Part shown: one piece after another, positions 39,437 through 46,995 of the stretch
Layout of the letters: each line of letters starts with the position of its first letter
Numbering within the stretch: the first letter of the stretch is position 1
From: Ancrocorticia sp052089425
GTDB lineage: Bacteria > Actinomycetota > Actinomycetes > Actinomycetales > Actinomycetaceae
NCBI RefSeq assembly: GCF_052089425.1
Contig: NZ_JBQCZW010000019.1
Location: forward strand, 1 to 46,995
Length of the DNA: 46,995 nt
Reading direction: 5' to 3'
Made by a program: the position numbers and the translations under genes
The notes under the pieces: model-generated
The model's database searches: none
What the model saw: the letters and a program-made list of their open reading frames with translations, nothing else
What the model was told of the DNA's origin: nothing

Positions 39437-42094
39437 ATGAGCCTGAACAGCTTTAACTCGCGCGGCCCGCTCACAGTGGGCAGCGAAACTTATGACATCT
39501 ACCGTCTCGATGCAGTGCCCGGGCTTTCGCGTTTGCCTTATTCGCTTAAGGTCCTCGCCGAAAATCTGCTGCGTACGGAAGATGGCGCCAATGTCACAGC
39601 GGCCCAGATCGAGGCTCTTGCCTCGTGGGAGCCGGAAGCAGAGCCAAGCCACGAAATCCAATTCACCCCGGCGCGGGTAGTTATGCAGGATTTCACTGGC
39701 GTGCCCTGTATCGTGGATCTGGCAACGATGCGCGAAGCGGTCTCCCAGCTCGGTGGAGATCCAGACAAGATTAATCCCCTCAATCCCGCCGAAATGGTGA
39801 TTGACCACTCGGTCCAAATCGATGTGTTCGGCCGCGAAGATGCCCTAGAGCGCAACATGGACATCGAATACCAGCGCAACGGTGAGCGCTACCAGTTCCT
39901 GCGTTGGGGCCAAGGCGCCTTCGAAAACTTCAAGGTAGTCCCGCCCGGCACTGGCATCGTTCATCAGGTCAACATCGAATACCTCGCACGCGTTGCGATG
40001 ACTCGCGATGGAGTTGCCTATCCCGATACCTGCGTGGGAACAGATTCGCACACCACCATGGTCAACGGGCTTGGGGTACTGGGCTGGGGCGTTGGCGGCA
40101 TCGAAGCGGAGGCCGCCATGCTTGGCCAGCCGGTGTCCATGCTGATCCCCAAGGTTGTGGGCTTCAAGCTCACCGGCTCCATTCCAGCCGGTTCCACGGC
40201 AACGGATGTGGTGCTTTCTATTACTCAGATGCTTCGTCAGCACGGGGTCGTTGGTAAGTTCGTAGAGTTTTATGGCGATGGCGTGGCCGAGGTTCCGCTG
40301 GCCAACCGCGCAACCATCGGCAACATGTCGCCGGAATTCGGTTCCACGGCCGCGATCTTCCCGATCGATGACGTGACGCTCGATTACCTGCGCCTGACGG
40401 GCCGCGATGAAGCGCAAGTCGCGCTAGTGGAGGCCTACACGAAGGAACAGGGGCTGTGGCACGATCCGGCCACCGAACCCGTCTTCTCCGAGTATCTGGA
40501 GCTTGATCTTTCCACGGTGGTGCCCTCGATCGCAGGCCCGAAGCGGCCCCAAGATCGTATTCTGCTGTCCGAATCAAAGCCTTCCTTCGAGAAGACGATT
40601 CAGGATTACACGGCTACCCCCGCCCAAGAAGTAGCGTTGACGCTGGAAGACGGCACACAAACTCGCCTGAACAACGGCGATGTTGCGATCGCTTCGATCA
40701 CCTCGTGCACGAACACGTCAAATCCTTCCGTCATGCTTGCGGCCGGCCTGTTGGCCAAGAAGGCTGTGGCAAAGGGCCTAGCCTCCAAGCCGTGGGTGAA
40801 GACGTCCATGGCCCCCGGCTCGAAGGTTGTTACCGATTACTACAACAAAGCTGAACTCTGGGACGATCTGAATGCCCTAGGTTTCAACCTCGTGGGATAT
40901 GGCTGCGGTACGTGTATCGGCAACTCGGGACCGCTCCCGCAGGCCGTCTCGGATGTAGTGAATGAGAACGATCTTGCCGTGGTGTCCGTCCTATCCGGTA
41001 ACCGCAACTTCGAAGGCCGGATCAACCCGGACGTCAAGATGAACTATCTTGCCTCTCCGCCACTGGTGATTGCCTACGCACTTGCCGGCACCATGGATTT
41101 CGATTTCGAGAACGAGGCGCTGGGAAACGATATGGATGGAGCCCCGGTGTTCCTCCGCGATATCTGGCCAGCCCCCGAAGAGGTCCAAGAAACGATTGAT
41201 TCCTCGATCGATTCCGCGATGTTCCAGGACAACTACGCCAGTGTGTTCGAAGGTGATGATCGGTGGAAGGAGCTTCCAACTCCCGAAGGCGATCTGTTCG
41301 ATTGGTCTGAGGATTCCACCTACGTGCGCAAGGCCCCCTTCTTCGAGGATTTGGCTCCGCAGCCGAATCCGGTGAACGATATCTCGGGTGCTCGGGCGCT
41401 GGCAAAGCTGGGTGATTCGGTCACAACCGATCACATTTCCCCAGCTGGCGCTATCAAGGCGGATTCTCCAGCCGGCCGCTATCTCGCAGAACACGGCGTG
41501 GAACGCCGCGATTTCAACTCCTATGGCTCCCGGCGCGGAAACCACGAGGTTATGGTGCGTGGCACGTTCGCGAACATTCGCCTGCGCAACCAACTCCTTG
41601 ACGGCGTTGAAGGCGGCTATACGAAGAACTTCCTCACCGGGGAAACTGAGTCCATATTTGATGCGGCTATGGCCTACGCGGATGCTGATATTCCGCTCGT
41701 CGTCTTGGGCGGCAAGGAATACGGCTCCGGGTCCTCGCGCGATTGGGCCGCTAAGGGCACATCGCTGCTGGGCATCAAGGCCGTGATCACGGAATCCTTC
41801 GAACGGATCCATCGCTCCAACCTGATCGGCATGGGCGTCCTGCCGCTGCAGTTCCCTGAAGGTGAAACGGCAGATTCGCTAGGCCTGACGGGCGAGGAAA
41901 CGTTCTCCATCCGGGGAATCACCGCGCTGAATCTGGGTCAAACTCCCGAGAAGGTGCACGTGGTTGCCGAACGCGACGATAAGAGCGCTGTGGAGTTCGA
42001 TGCCCGCGTGCGCATCGATACGCCAGGGGAAGCCGATTACTTCCGTAACGGAGGCATCCTTCAGTACGTTCTACGCGAGCTGTCCAAGCACTAG
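39437..42094 (+). CDS. acnA: Aconitate hydratase A
   Basis: This 885-residue enzyme interconverts citrate and isocitrate in the citric acid cycle with a [4Fe-4S] cluster. The cluster cysteines are Cys424 (SITSCTNTSNPS), Cys490 and Cys493 (YGCGTCIGNSGPL). DSHTTM and the C-terminal swivel domain with GSGSSRDWAAKG are also in place. The length is typical of AcnA/IRP-like enzymes. GAGGAG lies six bases before the ATG. It is transcribed alone; no other citric acid cycle gene is in the window. The 18-bp palindrome upstream suggests specific control. Confidence 0.97.
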   Translation: MSLNSFNSRGPLTVGSETYDIYRLDAVPGLSRLPYSLKVLAENLLRTEDGANVTAAQIEALASWEPEAEPSHEIQFTPARVVMQDFTGVPCIVDLATMREAVSQLGGDPDKINPLNPAEMVIDHSVQIDVFGREDALERNMDIEYQRNGERYQFLRWGQGAFENFKVVPPGTGIVHQVNIEYLARVAMTRDGVAYPDTCVGTDSHTTMVNGLGVLGWGVGGIEAEAAMLGQPVSMLIPKVVGFKLTGSIPAGSTATDVVLSITQMLRQHGVVGKFVEFYGDGVAEVPLANRATIGNMSPEFGSTAAIFPIDDVTLDYLRLTGRDEAQVALVEAYTKEQGLWHDPATEPVFSEYLELDLSTVVPSIAGPKRPQDRILLSESKPSFEKTIQDYTATPAQEVALTLEDGTQTRLNNGDVAIASITSCTNTSNPSVMLAAGLLAKKAVAKGLASKPWVKTSMAPGSKVVTDYYNKAELWDDLNALGFNLVGYGCGTCIGNSGPLPQAVSDVVNENDLAVVSVLSGNRNFEGRINPDVKMNYLASPPLVIAYALAGTMDFDFENEALGNDMDGAPVFLRDIWPAPEEVQETIDSSIDSAMFQDNYASVFEGDDRWKELPTPEGDLFDWSEDSTYVRKAPFFEDLAPQPNPVNDISGARALAKLGDSVTTDHISPAGAIKADSPAGRYLAEHGVERRDFNSYGSRRGNHEVMVRGTFANIRLRNQLLDGVEGGYTKNFLTGETESIFDAAMAYADADIPLVVLGGKEYGSGSSRDWAAKGTSLLGIKAVITESFERIHRSNLIGMGVLPLQFPEGETADSLGLTGEETFSIRGITALNLGQTPEKVHVVAERDDKSAVEFDARVRIDTPGEADYFRNGGILQYVLRELSKH

Positions 42095-42140
42095 AGAACC
42101 CGCGCACATCCGCCACGTCACCCTCCTAGAGAGGCTAGGA

Positions 42141-42146
42141 TAGTCT
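42141..42146 (+). promoter_or_regulatory. -10 box of dxs
   Basis: TAGTCT, followed by a leader of about 16 bases with AGGAGGT before the GTG. Confidence 0.4.
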
Positions 42147-42168
42147 GGTCACTCTAGGAGGTGGGCGC

Positions 42169-44076
42169 GTGCAGATACTTGATTCGATCCAAGGACCGTC
42201 CGATGTGAAGGCCCTGACGCCAGCCCAGCTGGGTCAGCTCGGGCAAGAAATCCGCAAATTCTTGGTGGATAACGTCTCGCGCACGGGCGGGCATCTGGGC
42301 CCGAATCTGGGCGTCGTTGAACTGACAATCGCTCTGCACCGCATTTTCGATTCGCCCGCCGATTCCCTCGTATTCGATACGGGGCACCAATCCTACGTGC
42401 ACAAGCTTCTGACAGGACGCAAGGATTTTGCGCTTCTGCGCCAAGAAAACGGGCTCTCGGGATATCCCAGCCGCTCCGAATCACCACATGACATCGTGGA
42501 GAATTCCCACGCTTCCACAGCGCTGTCTTGGGCGGATGGCATAGCCCGCGCCAAGCAGCTTCGCCACGATCCGCACTGCGCCGTGGCCGTGATTGGCGAT
42601 GGCGCCATGACTGGCGGAATGGCATGGGAGGCACTCAACAACATCGCTGAGGATCCCTCACGTCCCGTCGTGATTGTCCTCAACGATAATGGCCGCTCCT
42701 ACGCGCCCACCGTAGGCGGGATCGTGCGCCGCTTTGAAGGTGCTCGCAAGTTGGACGCCGTGCGCGTCAATCGCAACTACGAAGCGTTCATGGATTGGAC
42801 GAAGAAGGCGCTGCAGGATGCGGGTGCTCCGGGCAAGATGGCCTACGGTGCCCTGCATTCCATCAAGCGCGGCGTCAAGGATATTTTCGTGGATGCGGGC
42901 ATCTTCGATTCCCTCGGCCTGAAGTACGTGGGTCCCGTTGATGGCCACAATATCGAAGAACTCGAAGAGGCCCTCACGCTGGCCAAGGAATACGGCGGGC
43001 CAGTGGTGGTGCACGCCATCACGGAGAAGGGGCGCGGATACAAGCCAGCTGAAGAGGATGTGGCTGACCGCTTCCACGCGATCGGCAAGATCCACCCCGA
43101 AACCGGCCTTCCGATTGCTCCTGCTCGCTTCGGGTGGACCTCGGTGTTTGCCGAACAGATCCTCAAGACGGCCTACGAAAACCCCAAAATCGTGGGTATC
43201 ACCGCCGCCATGCTTCGTCCCGTTGGGCTAGGCCCGTTCGCCGATGAGTTTCCTGATCGCGTGATTGATGTGGGCATCGCCGAACAGCACGCGATTACGA
43301 TGGCCGCCGGCCTCGGGTATCAGGGGATGCACCCCGTGGTGGCTCTGTACGCTACCTTCCTCAATCGTGGTTTTGATCAGATGCTCATGGACGTTGCCCT
43401 CCACAAGGCCCCCGTCACGTTCATTCTCGATCGCGCGGGGATTACTGGAGATGATGGGCCGTCCCACAATGGCATGTGGGATCTCTCGCTGGCCGCCATG
43501 ATTCCGAATCTAGCGACCGGGTGCCCGCGCGATGGCGAACGCCTGCGCGAGTTGGTTCAGGAGGCCTGTCACACCGAATCTCCTACCTTAGTGCGCTACC
43601 CGAAGGGCGAGGTCCCGCAGGAGATCGAAGCGGTTCGGCGCTTTGACGGGGGAGATATCCTCTTCGAGAGCACAACCGATACGTCTCCGCGCGTCGCTGT
43701 TGTGGCCGTGGGCGCGATGGCAAATACGTGCCTCGAAGCTGCACGGCAGGCAGGCGATCTCAACGTCAGCGTGATCGATCCGCGATGGGTGCTACCGGTT
43801 TCGGATTCGCTCGTGGATTACTTGGCCGGGTTTGACCGAATCGTGTGTGCCGAAGATGGGCTTGTTGACGGGGGAGTGGGCTCGGAGATCGAATTGGCTC
43901 TCGAACGCGCGGGCCGGCCGCTTCCCGTGGTCAAGATCGGTATCCGCCGCGAGTTTCTCGCCCACGCCGCGCGGCCAGCGATTCAGGAAGCCGAAGGTAT
44001 GACGTCCGCCGATATCGCTCGCGCGATACGTTCGCCGGCGGAAGTCCACGAAACAACGTTGCGTTCCGTCCAGTAG
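42169..44076 (+). CDS. dxs: 1-deoxy-D-xylulose-5-phosphate synthase
   Basis: The first enzyme of the methylerythritol phosphate route to isoprenoids joins pyruvate and glyceraldehyde 3-phosphate using thiamine diphosphate. It has 635 residues. GDGAMTGGMAWEALNN is the thiamine-diphosphate motif, and GHQSYVHKLLTGR, NGRSYAPTVGG and GIAEQHAITMAAG are family signatures. The start is GTG at 42169 with AGGAGGT upstream. Its product feeds the polyprenyl synthase elsewhere in this window. It is convergent with the RNase D gene, 34 bases away. Confidence 0.96.
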   Translation: MQILDSIQGPSDVKALTPAQLGQLGQEIRKFLVDNVSRTGGHLGPNLGVVELTIALHRIFDSPADSLVFDTGHQSYVHKLLTGRKDFALLRQENGLSGYPSRSESPHDIVENSHASTALSWADGIARAKQLRHDPHCAVAVIGDGAMTGGMAWEALNNIAEDPSRPVVIVLNDNGRSYAPTVGGIVRRFEGARKLDAVRVNRNYEAFMDWTKKALQDAGAPGKMAYGALHSIKRGVKDIFVDAGIFDSLGLKYVGPVDGHNIEELEEALTLAKEYGGPVVVHAITEKGRGYKPAEEDVADRFHAIGKIHPETGLPIAPARFGWTSVFAEQILKTAYENPKIVGITAAMLRPVGLGPFADEFPDRVIDVGIAEQHAITMAAGLGYQGMHPVVALYATFLNRGFDQMLMDVALHKAPVTFILDRAGITGDDGPSHNGMWDLSLAAMIPNLATGCPRDGERLRELVQEACHTESPTLVRYPKGEVPQEIEAVRRFDGGDILFESTTDTSPRVAVVAVGAMANTCLEAARQAGDLNVSVIDPRWVLPVSDSLVDYLAGFDRIVCAEDGLVDGGVGSEIELALERAGRPLPVVKIGIRREFLAHAARPAIQEAEGMTSADIARAIRSPAEVHETTLRSVQ

Positions 44077-44085
44077 ATAGTTTTT

Positions 44086-44102
44086 CGACGACGACGACGA
44101 CG
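44086..44102. repeat. CGA trinucleotide repeat between dxs and RNase D gene
   Basis: Five CGA units plus CG in the 34-base space between the two stop codons. It is non-coding in both directions. Confidence 0.7.
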
Positions 44103-44110
44103 GCGAGGTC

Positions 44111-45322
44111 CTACCTTCCAGCCCGCTTGGCCGCAGCCACAATGGATGGCGCGGCGTTTTCCACCTGCCACGGGCGTGCGCCCAGTGCGGCCAGAAGTAC
44201 CGGGATCTCGTCGGGATCATCCCAGCCGTCCCATGCCAAGTGCTTCTGCAGCAGAGGCTTGAGGAGCAGCTCTTGGCGGATGTCTAGATCGTCTGCGCGC
44301 GTGAGGATGGCGCCGCGGACAACGCTCCAGCGCTCGGCAACGTCCGCTCCGTACTTCTTCCACTGCTTGACGGCGGGGAAGGGGTCCTGGCGATCGGTAA
44401 AACGGCGCGAGGGGAGCTCTTCTTCGGGCAGCTGCCACACGGGAGCAATGGCTTGCCAGTAAGCGCCAGCATCGCGCCGGCGGGCGCGGGAGCGCAGCAG
44501 GGGTGAGTTCTCAACGTCTTGATGTGAGCGCGGTTTGCGGAGGGCAAGTTGGCCCATGACTTTCGAGGGCAGCACCTTTTCGGGTGCGAGATCGCGCTGG
44601 CGGGCAAGCTCATCGCGCGCTCCCCACAGGGCTTGGAGCATGCCGAGGCTGCGCTGATCCTTGACGCCTGCCTGCCGTGCAGCCTTACGCCACGGCTGAG
44701 CCTTGGGAGGGCGCGGCCCGCGCAGGCGAATCTCTTCGCATTCCTCGCGCAACCACTCGAGGCGGCCAGCGCGCTCAAGCATTGCGGTCAATTCATCGCG
44801 TAGTTCCAACAGGAGTTCAACATCCAGCGCCGCGTACGCTAGTAGCGCCGGGGCAAGAGGCCGCTGGGACCAATCGGAGTTGGAGTGCTCCTTAGCCAAC
44901 CCGTAGCCCAGAACCTCGGCAATTTCTGACTGAAGGGAGATACGGGGGAACCCCAACAGGAGCCCGGCCACTTCAGTATCGAACACCTCGGGCGGATACA
45001 GCCCAAGTTCGTGTAGGCAGGGCAGGTCCTGATCGGCTGCATGAAGAATCCACTGGTCGGTAGCCAATACCTGAGCGAGTCCCCCTAGCCGGTCCTCGAT
45101 ACCGATTGGATCAATGAGGAAAGTTCCGGCCCCCTCGCGGCGGATCTGAACCAGATAGGCGCGGTCAGAGTATCGGATGCCCATGGCACGCTCGGTATCC
45201 ACGGAGAAGGGGCCGTGTCCGGCTGCCAGTTGGGCGGTTACTTGCTCGATATCGCCGTTCGTGACCGGCGGGATACCCTCACGCGGCTCATCAAGTGCGA
45301 TGAGCTCAACGGATTCGCTCAT
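44111..45322 (-). CDS. rnd: RNase D family 3'-5' exoribonuclease
   Basis: A 403-residue enzyme that trims RNA, such as tRNA precursors. The DEDDy residues are Asp42 and Glu44 (VDTERA), Asp99 (HAADQDL), and Tyr163 and Asp167 (YAALDVELL). One or two HRDC domains follow, including APEKVLPSKVMGQLA, which help bind RNA. The ATG at 45322 overlaps the DUF3000 stop by four bases, so the pair is coupled, as in mycobacterial Rv2680-Rv2681. It is the third DEDD-type nuclease gene in the window. Confidence 0.93.
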   Translation of the reverse strand: MSESVELIALDEPREGIPPVTNGDIEQVTAQLAAGHGPFSVDTERAMGIRYSDRAYLVQIRREGAGTFLIDPIGIEDRLGGLAQVLATDQWILHAADQDLPCLHELGLYPPEVFDTEVAGLLLGFPRISLQSEIAEVLGYGLAKEHSNSDWSQRPLAPALLAYAALDVELLLELRDELTAMLERAGRLEWLREECEEIRLRGPRPPKAQPWRKAARQAGVKDQRSLGMLQALWGARDELARQRDLAPEKVLPSKVMGQLALRKPRSHQDVENSPLLRSRARRRDAGAYWQAIAPVWQLPEEELPSRRFTDRQDPFPAVKQWKKYGADVAERWSVVRGAILTRADDLDIRQELLLKPLLQKHLAWDGWDDPDEIPVLLAALGARPWQVENAAPSIVAAAKRAGR

Positions 45323-45900
45323 TCCATCTCCTCAAGCCTCAGTGGGAGGGTTGCGATCCCCGCCGGGCCAAGGCCGCACGCTTCAGCGGCGAACTCAGCC
45401 CACGCCTGAAGGTGGGCGGACAGGTCAGGGTGCTCTGGGCTCCACGAGGCGCGCAGTTCCACTTCGGTGCGTGCGGACAGCAGGGATCTGCCTCCAAATG
45501 TCTCATTATAGAGGCGCGTCACTGTGCCAGTCAGATTGTGATACTCGGCCTCGTGGGCGTTCAGCGCATCGGTGAGCCACGCCCATGCCACCTCGGACAG
45601 CATGGGATCGTCGCTGATCTCACGGTCAACCGGGGCACTTGCGTAGCAGACGATGCGGAAGGGGCCGTCCCACGAGGGCTGTCCCTCGGGATCGTACAGA
45701 AGCACAAAGCGGGCGTTACCGCGGTAGTGATCCGGATCCATGTCACTTTTTTCGTTCACTTCGGCTTGGAGTGCCACAGCCCACGGAGCGATCCGCTTGG
45801 GAGGGGGAATCTGGACGATGTGGATCTCCGAGCGAAACGAATGGCCTCGAAGGGAATCCAACGCCGCCACGAATGCGGATGGGGCTTGTATCTCAGGCAC
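45319..45900 (-). CDS. DUF3000 family protein
   Basis: A 193-residue actinobacterial protein of unknown function, always near RNase D. Family signatures include VPEIQAPSAFVAALDSLRG, with AFVAALDSLRG at the N-terminus, and PPPKRIAPWAVALQAEV. No transmembrane helix is seen. The start is a GTG at 45900 with TACAGT six bases upstream (leaderless); the frame is open to 46125 but the extra residues overlap the divergent FemX gene. Genetic coupling to RNase D suggests a related RNA role, by inference only. Confidence 0.87.
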   Translation of the reverse strand: MPEIQAPSAFVAALDSLRGHSFRSEIHIVQIPPPKRIAPWAVALQAEVNEKSDMDPDHYRGNARFVLLYDPEGQPSWDGPFRIVCYASAPVDREISDDPMLSEVAWAWLTDALNAHEAEYHNLTGTVTRLYNETFGGRSLLSARTEVELRASWSPEHPDLSAHLQAWAEFAAEACGLGPAGIATLPLRLEEME

Positions 45901-45906
45901 ACGTTT

Positions 45907-45955
45907 ACTGTAGCGGGCGTGATGGCGCCAGCTTGGGTGGCGCGCCGGGTAGGCT
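45907..45955. promoter_or_regulatory. Divergent leaderless promoters of DUF3000 and FemX genes
   Basis: Minus-strand TACAGT at 45907-45912 is six bases before the DUF3000 GTG. Plus-strand TAGGCT at 45950-45955 is six bases before the FemX ATG. The whole shared region is 61 bases. Confidence 0.5.
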
Positions 45956-45961
45956 GGAGCC

Positions 45962-46984
45962 ATGACCACTAGCAGATTCGTGAAAATGGACGATGCGGCG
46001 TACATGACAGCAGCGGCTGAAGCAGGAATCGACCTGCCGCTGGAGCAGACTCCCGCGTGGGATCCCTTCGATGAAGCCGCCGCGGGGCGCGAGCCGTGGG
46101 CGAAGCTCGTCTGGCTTGTTGACAATCAGCCGCGGGCCTTCATTGCGCTGACGAAGATGGAGGGCAGGGGCTTCACGTATCTATGGGCGAAGCACGGACC
46201 GAACTGGGTTGGCTCCGAACCTACCTACACGGAGGAACGGACCATGCGCGCGAATCTGCGTTCGCTCGTGACCAAAGTGGCGAAGAGCATCGCCTTCGTC
46301 CGCCTGCACAGCGTCCACCGCTCGGATGATGTGGAAGAGCTCCTTCAGTCTGTCACCTACGATCGCACGATCATTCTCGATCTGACCAAGGATGCCGATA
46401 CCCTACTGGCCGAAATGAAGAAGCGGGGCCGGCGGGACGTGCGCAAGGCACTGCGCGATGAGACGATGGTTGCCGCCGATGAGACGGATCGCGCCCTCGA
46501 GGTATTTCCGGAGCTGTACCAGCTCTTAGTGGAGACGGGCGAACGCGATTCCTTCGGGATCTCACCGCGCCACGTCTACGAGGAGATGCTGAGCTCGCTG
46601 GGGCCCGAACATTGCCGCCTCTTCACCGTCCGGCGTGAGGGCCGGCCGCTGTGTTGGGGAATCGTCACCACCACACCCACTCAGGCCACCTATTACTACG
46701 CAGCCTCCAGCGCCGAGGGCCGCAAGGCGCTCGCACCCGATCTGCTCGTATGGTCCATGACCTGCATGCTCCGCGATCGCGGCCTAGAGAGCTTCGATAT
46801 GATGGGCATCGATTCGGAACGCGCACCACAGCTTGCTGGTGTACGCGGCTTCAAAACCAAGTTCACGGACGAAATCGCCGAGGTACCCGGCGCGTGGGAC
46901 TATCCCATCCACGTCCTCTACTACAAGGGACTCGTAGCGGCGCTCGCGGCCAAGCGCGGCATTGTGGCGAAGATCAAAGGCTAG
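45962..46984 (+). CDS. FemX/FemAB-like peptidoglycan aminoacyltransferase (GNAT fold)
   Basis: A 340-residue protein with two GNAT-like halves, matching enzymes that add the first or next residues of the peptidoglycan cross-bridge from aminoacyl-tRNA to lipid II. RRDVRKALRDETM and LRDRGLESFDMMGIDSE-type segments, in parts, match the family. The cytosolic enzyme acts at the membrane. Start is the ATG at 45962 with GGAG and TAGGCT just upstream. A GTG begins one base after the stop and may start a related gene beyond the window. Which residue is added cannot be told. Confidence 0.87.
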   Translation: MTTSRFVKMDDAAYMTAAAEAGIDLPLEQTPAWDPFDEAAAGREPWAKLVWLVDNQPRAFIALTKMEGRGFTYLWAKHGPNWVGSEPTYTEERTMRANLRSLVTKVAKSIAFVRLHSVHRSDDVEELLQSVTYDRTIILDLTKDADTLLAEMKKRGRRDVRKALRDETMVAADETDRALEVFPELYQLLVETGERDSFGISPRHVYEEMLSSLGPEHCRLFTVRREGRPLCWGIVTTTPTQATYYYAASSAEGRKALAPDLLVWSMTCMLRDRGLESFDMMGIDSERAPQLAGVRGFKTKFTDEIAEVPGAWDYPIHVLYYKGLVAALAAKRGIVAKIKG

Positions 46985-46995
46985 CGTGGCACTAG

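Noticed and set aside
46986..46995. GTG start of another gene at the right edge
   Set aside because: Only three codons are visible after the FemX stop; possible but not supportable.

Overview
The window looks like a chromosomal segment of a moderately high-GC Gram-positive actinobacterium. It carries families found only or mostly in that phylum: SepH, DUF3000, DUF3159, DUF3710, DUF4192, DUF4193, DUF5998, DUF7455, an Rv2175c-like protein, a PASTA kinase and a class II DAHP synthase. The small intergenic spaces, pyrophosphate-dependent phosphofructokinase and compact gene set suggest an Actinomycetaceae-like organism (Trueperella or Arcanobacterium type); this is inference from gene content and cannot be settled without a search. 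Two runs of exactly 100 N (5614-5713 and 12576-12675) are assembly gaps of unknown true length, and each one breaks a gene.

Left part (1-16 kb): a truncated amino acid permease; sodA; a degenerate receiver-domain protein, trpD and a Nei2-type DNA glycosylase in one tightly overlapping operon; a stand-alone Lrp/AsnC effector domain; a DEDDh exonuclease fused to a GIY-YIG domain; a small membrane protein divergent from PPi-phosphofructokinase; class II DAHP synthase; then a cell-wall signalling block of PASTA Ser/Thr kinase, LysM transglycosylase, Rv2175c-like DNA-binding protein and a polyprenyl synthase. As I remember it, this order resembles the Rv2173-Rv2192 region of Mycobacterium tuberculosis. 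DUF4192 follows.

Middle (16-32 kb): the glycine cleavage operon gcvT-gcvH-gcvP, the primary sigma factor, a vapBC toxin-antitoxin pair, a DnaQ-like exonuclease, a small DUF7455 zinc protein, a second type II topoisomerase (ParE and ParC like, convergent around a two-domain GNAT protein), and an operon of DUF5998, an alkaline-phosphatase-superfamily protein and thymidine kinase, convergent with sepH.

Right part (32-47 kb): DUF4193, DUF3710, OB-fold and DUF3159 genes; two TrkA/RCK proteins divergent from a 12-helix permease with a large cytosolic tail; a TRAM-domain RNA methyltransferase; aconitase; dxs; RNase D with DUF3000; and a FemX-like aminoacyltransferase. This order matches the Rv2680-Rv2699 neighbourhood as I remember it, without dut and the DUF3093 gene. 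No tRNA, rRNA, CRISPR, insertion sequence or prophage was seen. No gene-free stretch exceeds 300 bases.

The most striking general feature is promoter layout. At least twelve genes have a TAnnnT hexamer 6-8 bases before an ATG or GTG and usually no Shine-Dalgarno sequence, as expected for leaderless mRNAs. Several short intergenic regions also hold clean palindromes or phased repeats (upstream of acnA, the two-domain GNAT gene, vapB, sodA and the trkA/permease pair).
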